A program made the position numbers and the translations under genes. Below are positions 1 to 4,393 of a DNA stretch of 5,132 nt, in pieces (the stretch's first letter is position 1; each line of letters opens with the position of its first letter). Source of the stretch: Spirochaetaceae bacterium. GTDB taxonomy: Bacteria > Spirochaetota > Spirochaetia > Treponematales > Breznakiellaceae. The notes under the pieces were generated by a model. That model made no database searches, had not been told where the DNA came from, and worked only from the letters and a program-made list of their open reading frames with translations. The stretch is from positions 1-5,132 of the forward strand of contig JAITHF010000083.1 of assembly GCA_031280115.1 (NCBI GenBank). The letters run 5' to 3'.

Positions 1-1
1 T

Positions 2-112
2 GTATGTTCCGGCCTGCCTGTTGAGCCTGCCCCAAACACGCTCAGCGCCGCCTTTCTGATGAGCGCGGAGAGAGCGAAAAAAGTAAAGAAAGCGGAGCGG
101 GAATATATATAG
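2..112 (+). CDS. C-terminal end of an unrecognised gene (5' end outside window)
   Basis: The frame starting at base 2 is open from the left edge for 36 codons and ends at a TAG at 110-112. The visible peptide begins VCSGLPVEPAPNT and ends AERAKKVKKAEREYI, a basic, helix-like tail typical of a protein C-terminus. Codons such as GCC, GCG, CTG and AGC resemble those of the genes downstream. I do not recognise the family and cannot assign a function. The frame is short and has no homology support. Part of it is purine-rich low-complexity DNA, so chance openness is possible. A competing minus-strand frame also covers this stretch, but its peptide looks less protein-like. The gene would lie on the same strand as prfA, about 470 bases upstream. 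Confidence 0.4.
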   Translation, partial: VCSGLPVEPAPNTLSAAFLMSAERAKKVKKAEREYI

Positions 113-172
113 AAAGAAAGAAACGAAAAAAAGGTTGGGAAATATATTAAAAAATGACCGGATTTCGATGAA

Positions 173-211
173 GAGGGCTTGACAAAGCCAAAACCGCCCT
201 CATAATTTTTT
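173..211 (+). terminator. Candidate rho-independent terminator of the upstream gene
   Basis: GAGGGC (173-178) and GCCCTC (196-201) form a perfect 6-bp inverted repeat, followed closely by a run of six T (206-211). A competing hairpin, GGCTT (176-180) with AAGCC (185-189) and a 4-nt GACA loop, lies inside and shares bases with the first. The long 17-nt loop makes this a modest terminator. The same bases also read as a promoter, so the role is ambiguous. Confidence 0.4.
179..206 (+). promoter_or_regulatory. Sigma70-like promoter candidate (TTGACA-N16-CATAAT)
   Basis: A perfect -35 consensus TTGACA (179-184) is followed, after 16 bases, by CATAAT (201-206), which matches the -10 consensus at five of six positions. 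Transcription would start near 213, just before the palindrome at 215-226. It lies about 370 bases from prfA, so it could drive a long leader. Alternatively it could drive a short RNA ending near 319. It overlaps a candidate terminator, and only one of the two readings may be real. Confidence 0.4.
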
Positions 212-214
212 GCC

Positions 215-226
215 GTTTGGCCAAAC
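215..226. repeat. Perfect 12-bp palindrome, operator-like
   Basis: GTTTGGCCAAAC is a perfect palindrome with no spacer. It sits a few bases past the expected start point of the candidate promoter at 179-206, a common place for a repressor operator. No regulator can be named from the sequence. Confidence 0.45.
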
Positions 227-275
227 TGCGCCCTAACAGAAACGCCGCCGTCATAGCAGGTTTCATTATGAAAAA

Positions 276-305
276 ATAATACCAGCCGCCCTCCCGTCTG
301 GTCAA
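276..305 (-). promoter_or_regulatory. Weak minus-strand promoter candidate (TTGACC-N18-TATTAT)
   Basis: On the minus strand TTGACC (305-300) is followed after 18 bases by TATTAT (281-276). Both hexamers match the sigma70 consensus at five of six positions, but the spacer is one base long of optimal. It would transcribe leftward into the purine-rich region and against the plus-strand promoter at 179-206. No convincing gene follows it in the window. Confidence 0.2.
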
Positions 306-319
306 GGGCTTTCTTTTTT
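288..319 (+). terminator. Candidate rho-independent terminator
   Basis: GCCCT (288-292) pairs with AGGGC (305-309) across a 12-nt loop, followed by TTTCTTTTTT (310-319). The stem is short but GC-rich and the T-run is strong. It would end a transcript of about 105 nt begun at the promoter at 179-206, or act as an attenuator ahead of prfA. No other function is evident. Confidence 0.35.
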
Positions 320-353
320 ACGCGCTTCGCTTCGCGTGCGCTTTTGAAGAAAA

Positions 354-378
354 TTTGGAGGGTCATAGACCCTCCAAA
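354..378. repeat. Perfect hairpin, 11-bp stem with 3-nt loop
   Basis: TTTGGAGGGTC (354-364) and GACCCTCCAAA (368-378) are exact inverted copies around the loop ATA. It is the strongest secondary structure in the window. No T-run follows on the plus strand (CCTCCCC follows). On the minus strand AATTTTCTTC follows directly, so a leftward terminator role is possible but weak. On the minus strand the loop and stem also carry an ATG preceded by GGAGGG, which would be a start codon buried in a hairpin. Such compact perfect repeats are typical of REP- or MITE-like intergenic elements. Whether it recurs in this genome cannot be seen here. Confidence 0.7.
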
Positions 379-390
379 CCTCCCCTAAAG

Positions 391-483
391 GCTTCCTGCG
401 CCGCGCCCTTCCGCCTGCGAATTCCGCTGAGGCGCACCTTCTGGGTTGTGACTAAAACCGCAAACCCTATCGCTACAGGAAGC
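391..483. repeat. 93-nt segment closed by an 8-bp inverted repeat, possible structured RNA or repeat element
   Basis: GCTTCCTG (391-398) is the exact inverted copy of CAGGAAGC (476-483). The enclosed sequence can form two further stems. One is CGCCT (412-416) with AGGCG (430-434), or alternatively GCGCC (398-402) with GGCGC (431-435). The other is GGGTT (443-447) with AACCC (463-467). Together they give a three-way-junction layout on either strand. It lacks a tRNA T-loop and any anticodon-arm spacing, so it is not a tRNA. I do not recognise it as a known RNA family. Chance pairing in GC-rich DNA remains possible. Confidence 0.35.
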
Positions 484-489
484 ACTTAA

Positions 490-506
490 AACAGCCGCAG
501 GCTGTT
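490..506. repeat. Small hairpin with GCA loop
   Basis: AACAGCC (490-496) and GGCTGTT (500-506) form a perfect 7-bp stem around the loop GCA. The 3' arm overlaps the -35 hexamer of the candidate prfA promoter. A second hairpin with the same CCGCAGG core follows at 511-524. Confidence 0.6.
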
Positions 507-533
507 GAATACCCCGCAGGGGGTTATTATATT
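505..533 (+). promoter_or_regulatory. Likely prfA promoter (TTGAAT-N17-TATATT)
   Basis: TTGAAT (505-510) lies 17 bases before TATATT (528-533), which matches the -10 consensus at five of six positions. Transcription would start near 540, giving a leader of about 45 nt for prfA. This is the promoter-like pair closest to the gene, and its spacing is ideal. The spacer is largely filled by the inverted repeat at 511-524. Confidence 0.5.
511..524. repeat. Second small hairpin with GCA core, inside the prfA promoter spacer
   Basis: ACCCC (511-515) pairs with GGGGT (520-524), around GCAG. It shares the central CCGCAGG heptamer with the hairpin at 490-506, only four bases away. Both could be copies of one small repeat type. 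It lies between the -35 and -10 hexamers of the best prfA promoter, where a binding protein or cruciform could affect transcription. Confidence 0.5.
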
Positions 534-563
534 AAAAGAAATGTAACGAACAAAGAGCAATCG

Positions 564-569
564 AAGGAG
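564..569 (+). promoter_or_regulatory. Shine-Dalgarno sequence of prfA, unusually distant
   Basis: AAGGAG at 564-569 is a good ribosome-binding sequence but ends 16 bases before the ATG at 586, twice the usual distance. No closer purine-rich site matches better. No other ATG, GTG or TTG start lies in frame between the upstream stop TAA at 544-546 and the conserved region of the protein. The ATG at 586 is therefore kept as the start, and translation initiation may be inefficient. Confidence 0.5.
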
Positions 570-585
570 AAACAAGAAAAAACCA

Positions 586-1716
586 ATGGAAAATAGAGAA
601 AATAGGGAAAATACCGAAAAGAAAGATAAAAAAGATAAAAGAGAGAAAAACGAGCGCCTTGCGTCTCTGCTTGCCCGCTATGAAGAGGTGGCCGTTCTCA
701 TTCAGGACCCGGGCCTTGTGAAAGACCAGCAGAAATACCGCGGGATTATGCGTGAATACACGCGCCTGAAAGCGGTTGCCGACGCCCACGGGGGCCTTGC
801 AGGTCTTGCCGGCGCGCTCTCAGAGGCAAAAGCGCTCCTTCGCGACGAAAAGGAGCCGGATATGCGGGAGCTTGCAAGAGCGGAGGCCCAGGAACTTGAG
901 GCGCGGATAAAAGATGCCGAAGAGGGCTTGAAGGCACTCCTTATCCCCAAGGACCCGCTTGACGAGAAAAATATCATTATGGAAATCAGGGCCGGCACAG
1001 GCGGGGACGAAGCGGCGCTGTTTGCGGCGGACCTCTTTCGTATGTATTCCCGCTTTGCTGAAAGCAGCAGCTGGAAGTTTGAGGTTATGAACCTGAATGA
1101 GACCGAACTGGGAGGGGTTAAAGAGATTGTCTTTTCTATAAGCGGCAGTAACGTGTACGAAAACCTCCGCTATGAATCCGGCGTTCACCGGGTTCAGCGG
1201 GTGCCCGCCACAGAAGCCGCAGGCAGGATACACACCTCAGCGGTTACGGTGGCGGTGCTTCCTGAAGCGGACGAAACTGAAATCGATATCCGCCAGGAAG
1301 ACCTGCGGATTGACGTGATGCGCGCAGGCGGGCCCGGGGGCCAGTGCGTCAACACCACAGACTCGGCGGTGCGGATTACCCACCTCCCCTCAGGCATTAC
1401 CGTGCATTGCCAGGATGAGAAGAGCCAGATAAAAAATAAGGCCAAAGCCATGCGTATCCTCCGGGCCCGGGTCTATGAAATGGAAGCGGCCAAAGCCCGC
1501 ATGGAGCGGGCGGAATACAGTCTGAGCCAAGTCGGGACCGGGGACCGGTCAGAACGGATACGCACCTATAATTTCCCCCAGAACCGGCTTACAGACCACA
1601 GGATAAACCTGACGCTGTACAAACTGGATTTGATTATGCAGGGGGATGTGGCGGAACTTTTTGACGCCCTTAAACTCTCGGCCCGGGAAGAAGTGCTGAA
1701 GGACGCGCTGGTATGA
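586..1716 (+). CDS. prfA: Peptide chain release factor 1 (RF1)
   Basis: RF1 recognises UAA and UAG in the ribosomal A site and triggers hydrolysis of peptidyl-tRNA. The 376-residue product carries the family's landmarks. These are the RYEEV segment of domain 1 (31-35), [20 protein letters not shown] (135-154), the stop-codon reading tripeptide PAT (207-209, within [17 protein letters not shown]), and the catalytic GGQ (251-253) followed by [17 protein letters not shown]. The PAT motif and the overall layout mark RF1 rather than RF2. E. coli RF1 has 360 residues, and the extra length here is at the N-terminus, a charged tail of about 20 residues encoded by a tandem repeat. Two details stand out: GPGGQ rather than GAGGQ, and Cys254 right after GGQ, where His or Ser is usual. 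The gene overlaps prmC by 4 nt, and PrmC modifies Gln253. The tail makes the N-terminus slightly uncertain; the identity is not in doubt. Confidence 0.97.
   Translation: MENRENRENTEKKDKKDKREKNERLASLLARYEEVAVLIQDPGLVKDQQKYRGIMREYTRLKAVADAHGGLAGLAGALSEAKALLRDEKEPDMRELARAEAQELEARIKDAEEGLKALLIPKDPLDEKNIIMEIRAGTGGDEAALFAADLFRMYSRFAESSSWKFEVMNLNETELGGVKEIVFSISGSNVYENLRYESGVHRVQRVPATEAAGRIHTSAVTVAVLPEADETEIDIRQEDLRIDVMRAGGPGGQCVNTTDSAVRITHLPSGITVHCQDEKSQIKNKAKAMRILRARVYEMEAAKARMERAEYSLSQVGTGDRSERIRTYNFPQNRLTDHRINLTLYKLDLIMQGDVAELFDALKLSAREEVLKDALV
589..651 (+). repeat. Seven degenerate 9-bp tandem units in the 5' end of prfA
   Basis: Immediately after the ATG, seven consecutive 9-bp units all start with GA and are A-rich: GAAAATAGA, GAAAATAGG, GAAAATACC, GAAAAGAAA, GATAAAAAA, GATAAAAGA, GAGAAAAAC. 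The first three differ only in their last two bases. Because 9 bp is three codons, copy changes keep the frame. They encode the tripeptides [21 protein letters not shown], a hydrophilic tail ahead of the conserved domain 1. The composition is far more AT- and purine-rich than the rest of the gene, suggesting slippage expansion. Confidence 0.75.
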
Positions 1717-2585
1717 CCGTCCATGAGGCCCTTGCCCGCGGGGTGGGGGCCCTTGAACGGGCGGGCGTTGAAAACCCCCGCCTTGACGGGGCGCTCCTTT
1801 TGTCCCGGGTTCTTGGCGCGGACAGAACGCGCCTTATCACCTGCGGGCATGAGCAGATTTCCCCTGGGGCCCAGCAGGAAGACCGCGCCTTGACAAGCCG
1901 GCGGGCAGGCGGGGAATGTACCGCGTATATCCTGGGGCGCAAGGAGTTTTGGGGGCTGGACTTTCTAGTAACTCCTGACGTGCTGGTGCCCCGGCCTGAT
2001 ACCGAAACGCTGGTGGAAGCCGCGCTGCGCCGGCTTGACTGCCTGGGCCCGGCGCCTTCCCTGCTTGATATGGGCAGCGGGTCCGGCGCCGTGGGCATTG
2101 CCCTTAAACACGAGCGCCCTGAACTGGCCGTGCTCCTTGCGGATATTTCACCGGCGGCGCTGGCGGTGGCTGGGGAAAACGTCCGGCGCCTCCTCCTCTC
2201 ATCCGGTTCTTTTAATTCTTTTTATAAAAAAGAGCCTGCGCCGCGCTGCCGTGAAAGCGCCCTCTTTGACCGGATACCCGAACAGTTTGACTGCATTACC
2301 GCCAACCTCCCCTACATCCCGTCAGCAATGATTGAAACCCTGCCCCTTGAGGTCAGGCGGGAGCCCCGCCTTAGCCTTGACGGGGGCCCTGACGGGCTTG
2401 GGGTTATCGCGCCCTTTATCAAGGCCGCCAAGACGCGCCTTCGCGCAGGCGGCGCGGTCCTTATCGAGGCTGATCCAAGCCAGATAGACCGCATAGGGAG
2501 CCTCCTCAGCGCCGGCGGGTATCGGGACATACGGACCCGCGCTGATTTGTCCGGCGCGGCCCGGGTCATAGACGCCCTGCGCTGA
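1713..2585 (+). CDS. prmC: Release factor glutamine methyltransferase
   Basis: PrmC uses S-adenosylmethionine to N5-methylate the glutamine of the GGQ motif in RF1 and RF2, raising termination efficiency. The 290-residue product fits the family length. It shows the N-terminal helical domain, [20 protein letters not shown] (75-94) followed by PDTE, and the SAM-binding motif [16 protein letters not shown] (117-131). It also has the acidic end of strand 2 (LLADIS, 141-146), the catalytic motif IV as NLPY (198-201), and [13 protein letters not shown] (217-229). Motif IV is normally NPPY in PrmC; Leu for the first Pro is the form known from KsgA-type methyltransferases. The segment between motif I and motif IV is a few residues longer than in E. 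coli and includes an AT-rich stretch (residues 165-174). The start ATG overlaps the prfA stop (ATGA). AAGGA at 1699-1703, 9 nt upstream, is a proper ribosome-binding site. Translational coupling to its substrate's gene is likely. Confidence 0.95.
   Translation: MTVHEALARGVGALERAGVENPRLDGALLLSRVLGADRTRLITCGHEQISPGAQQEDRALTSRRAGGECTAYILGRKEFWGLDFLVTPDVLVPRPDTETLVEAALRRLDCLGPAPSLLDMGSGSGAVGIALKHERPELAVLLADISPAALAVAGENVRRLLLSSGSFNSFYKKEPAPRCRESALFDRIPEQFDCITANLPYIPSAMIETLPLEVRREPRLSLDGGPDGLGVIAPFIKAAKTRLRAGGAVLIEADPSQIDRIGSLLSAGGYRDIRTRADLSGAARVIDALR
2205..2236 (+). repeat. AT-rich inverted repeat inside prmC
   Basis: GGTTCTTTT (2205-2213) can pair with AAAAGAGCC (2228-2236) over nine positions with one G-T wobble. 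An alternative tighter hairpin pairs CTTTTT (2218-2223) with AAAAAG (2227-2232). It encodes residues 165-175 in a variable loop between the SAM site and NLPY. The composition contrasts sharply with the GC-rich gene around it, which suggests an in-frame insertion. No frame change is visible. Confidence 0.4.
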
Positions 2586-2593
2586 AGGGGCGC

Positions 2594-2622
2594 TAGACTC
2601 CCGCGGGAAAGGCGGGTATGAT
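2594..2622 (+). promoter_or_regulatory. Candidate plsC promoter (TAGACT-N17-TATGAT)
   Basis: TAGACT (2594-2599, four of six matches to the -35 consensus) lies exactly 17 bases before TATGAT (2617-2622, five of six to the -10). The spacer 2600-2616 is filled end to end by the hairpin CCCGC / GCGGG. Transcription would start near 2629, leaving about 35 nt of leader. The gap between prmC and plsC is 78 bases with no T-run terminator, so read-through from prmC is also likely. Confidence 0.35.
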
Positions 2623-2663
2623 TACCCCTTAGCTCTATTCTGTCCTAGAGGGAGGCGCGCGCC

Positions 2664-3470
2664 GTGTCATTACTCAAAACAACCGCGGATTTTCTTGTGG
2701 TTATCATGTCGCTTATTTTTCTGAGCCCTGTAGGTATCCTCATACATATCCTTCGTTTTTTCGGGCTTAAAAAGCCCATGTCCCTCGTAACCTATAAAAT
2801 CGCCCAGACCTGGTCGCGGCTGCTCATCAAGTATACCGGCTGCCGGCTTACCGTGCGGGGGCAGGAGCATATCCCGCCCACAGGGGGGCTTTGCCTTGTA
2901 AGCAATCACGGGAGCATCTTTGATATTCTCCTCCTCTTGGCGCTGGTGAACAGGCCGGTGGGATTCATCGCCAAGAAGGAGCTTGCGTTTGTCCCGTTTC
3001 TTAATATATGGATTTTTCTTTTAGGCGGGTTTTTTATTGACCGGAAGAACATCCGCCGGGCCCTCAAAACGATAAACGCCGGCATAAACCGCATAAAAGA
3101 AGGGGGGGCTGTGATTATTTTCCCAGAGGGAACCAGAAGCAAAGGCCGGGGGCTTCTGCCGTTCCGCTCAGGCGCGTTTAAGCTGGCCACCCAGTCGTGC
3201 GTCCCCCTGGTGCCTATTGCCATTACCGGCAGCTACGAGGTGTTTGAAAAGACCCGGCGGGTTCGGCCGGTTCCGGTACAGGTAACTTTTTCCCCGCCGA
3301 TTATGACTGCTGAACTGAGCGCCGAGGAGCGGCGGAAGCACTTAGCCAATCAGGTGCGGGACATTATCAGCGCGGCTATCGACCAGAGCGCAATCCCTCA
3401 GGCTCCGCCGCAGGAGATTCCCTCTGGGCAGGGGCTTGATTCGGGAAGTCGGGAAGGGCGCCTTGATTAG
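2664..3470 (+). CDS. plsC: 1-acyl-sn-glycerol-3-phosphate acyltransferase (PlsC-type)
   Basis: The product belongs to the PlsC/LPLAT family, which acylates lysophosphatidic acid at sn-2 to give phosphatidic acid at the inner membrane. Over 268 residues it shows an N-terminal hydrophobic helix (about 9-34) and motif I as SNHGSIFD (80-87), the HX4D catalytic pair being His82 and Asp87. Then come GFIAKKELAFVPF (100-112), motif III FPEGTRSKGRG (153-163) and motif IV VPLVPIAITG (180-189). The last 25 or so residues form a Pro/Gln/Ser-rich tail outside the catalytic domain. The start is GTG, chosen because GGGAGG at 2650-2655 lies 8 nt upstream and the hydrophobic segment begins directly after. Acyl-chain and substrate specificity cannot be read from the sequence; related lyso-lipid or ornithine-lipid acyltransferases share these motifs. 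Its stop codon overlaps the stop of the convergent era gene. Confidence 0.9.
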   Translation: MSLLKTTADFLVVIMSLIFLSPVGILIHILRFFGLKKPMSLVTYKIAQTWSRLLIKYTGCRLTVRGQEHIPPTGGLCLVSNHGSIFDILLLLALVNRPVGFIAKKELAFVPFLNIWIFLLGGFFIDRKNIRRALKTINAGINRIKEGGAVIIFPEGTRSKGRGLLPFRSGAFKLATQSCVPLVPIAITGSYEVFEKTRRVRPVPVQVTFSPPIMTAELSAEERRKHLANQVRDIISAAIDQSAIPQAPPQEIPSGQGLDSGSREGRLD

Positions 3471-4393
3471 CCGATGAGCTTTCTGAGGAGGCCGTCGTTA
3501 TGGCGCCAGTCGCAAGAAGACTTGACCCGCAGGTCAAGGTCAACCTTGAGGTCCAAAACGCGGTTAAGGTCTTTTCCCGCGGCCTGCCTTATGGCTTTAA
3601 TCACGGCCCCGCCCTTGCCCACCACCATACCCTTCTGAGATTCCCGCTCAGTAATGATAAACGCCCGTACCCAAAGCCGCGCGCCCCCGTCCCGGGCCTC
3701 AAGGTCCGCCACTTCCACATACAAACAATGGGGCAGTTCCTGATACAGCCGGTTCACCGCCTTTTCCCGAATAATCTCGGCAATCCGAAAGGAGATTTCC
3801 TGATCCGTGGTATAGGCTTTGGGATAAAACGGCTCCCCCCCAGGGGCCGCGTCAAAAAGACCGTCTAAGAGGGGGGCAAGACCTGTTTTTTTAAGGGCAG
3901 AGAGGGTGAAACAGCGCTCTTCGGGAAGATCAGGAAGGGACGCGCGTAAAAACTCCCGGCACCTGCCGCAATCTGCCGCGGGGCTGTCCATCTTATTCAC
4001 CGCCGCCAGGGTCCGCGCTGCCCAGGGCCGGAGGGCGAGGGCGACCGCCTCCTCTTCGGGCCCCGGCGGGCGGGAAGCGTCAAGCACATAGAGCATAATA
4101 TCCGCGTCATTTATGGCGCGGTCGGAAACAGCCATGAGGCGTTTATTGAGTTTTTTATTTGAATTATGGCGCCCCGGGGTATCCACAAATACGAGCTGCC
4201 CCCGGGGGCTGTTGAGGATACCCCGGACAGCGTTTCTGGTGGTCTGCGGCACCGGGCTTACGATAGCGACCTTTGCGGCGCAGGCTCGGTTTACCAGCGT
4301 GGACTTGCCCGCCGAGGGCCTGCCCACCACCGCCACAAACGCGGCTTTTCCGGGGCCGGCGCTCCCGGCTGCTTCCGCCTCTGAGCTACACAT
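3467..4393 (-). CDS. era: GTPase Era
   Basis: Era binds GTP and the 3' end of 16S rRNA and acts in maturation of the small ribosomal subunit, linked to the cell cycle and partly membrane-associated. The 308-residue product has all G motifs: G1 GRPSAGKST (24-32), the switch I segment PQTTRN (49-54), G3 DTPG (71-74), G4 NKMD (133-136) and G5 SALKKTG (165-171). A C-terminal KH domain follows, with [21 protein letters not shown] (256-275). The P-loop reads PSAGKS where most bacteria have PNVGKS. An Ala/Gly/Ser-rich extension of about 16 residues precedes the first strand. The ATG at 4393 overlaps the end of the upstream chemoreceptor gene by 8 nt (ATGTGTAG) and has no clear Shine-Dalgarno sequence, so it probably depends on coupled translation. 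At its other end the TAA overlaps the plsC stop. Confidence 0.96.
   Translation of the reverse strand: MCSSEAEAAGSAGPGKAAFVAVVGRPSAGKSTLVNRACAAKVAIVSPVPQTTRNAVRGILNSPRGQLVFVDTPGRHNSNKKLNKRLMAVSDRAINDADIMLYVLDASRPPGPEEEAVALALRPWAARTLAAVNKMDSPAADCGRCREFLRASLPDLPEERCFTLSALKKTGLAPLLDGLFDAAPGGEPFYPKAYTTDQEISFRIAEIIREKAVNRLYQELPHCLYVEVADLEARDGGARLWVRAFIITERESQKGMVVGKGGAVIKAIRQAAGKDLNRVLDLKVDLDLRVKSSCDWRHNDGLLRKLIG

Larger units (their letters stand above)
113..585. other. Repeat-rich intergenic region, no convincing gene
   Basis: About 470 bases separate the putative upstream stop codon from prfA. The first 60 bases are purine-rich low-complexity DNA (GAAA repeats and short AT runs). From about 173 onward there is a dense series of inverted repeats: 173-201, 215-226, 288-309, 320-337, 354-378, 391-483, 490-506 and 511-524. 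They overlap promoter-like sequences on both strands. None looks like a tRNA, rRNA or riboswitch that I can name. The density of hairpins, in a genome whose genes are otherwise tightly packed or overlapping, suggests a dispersed intergenic repeat or a structured RNA. That is an inference. Confidence 0.6.

Noticed and set aside
147..266. 39-codon minus-strand frame beginning MKPAMTAAFLLGRS and ending at TAA, just downstream of the minus-strand promoter-like pair at 276-305
   Set aside because: There is no ribosome-binding site, the proposed start point is only a few bases before the ATG, and the frame overlaps palindromes and a longer open frame. It is too short to trust without homology.
320..337. 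ACGCG/CGCGT dyad with CGCTT tandem repeats, as a separate regulatory site
   Set aside because: The stem is only 5 bp with an 8-nt loop in simple-sequence DNA; better regarded as part of the general repeat cluster.
391..483. Possible tRNA, because an acceptor-like 7-8 bp stem closes a segment of tRNA-like length
   Set aside because: No T-loop consensus, no D-arm and no anticodon arm of proper size on either strand.
532..789. 85-codon minus-strand open frame rich in Phe
   Set aside because: It is the complement of the A-rich leader and repeat tail of prfA, with no coding character of its own.
820..1233. 137-codon minus-strand open frame inside prfA
   Set aside because: It lies opposite the strongly conserved RF1 reading frame and encodes no recognisable motif; long antisense frames are expected in GC-rich genes.
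2633..2650. CTCTA/TAGAG hairpin touching the plsC ribosome-binding site, as a translational switch
   Set aside because: A five-pair AT-rich stem with an 8-nt loop is too weak to claim as a regulatory structure.
3500..3868. 122-codon plus-strand open frame opposite era
   Set aside because: It mirrors the KH-domain end of era and has no motif or ribosome-binding site.
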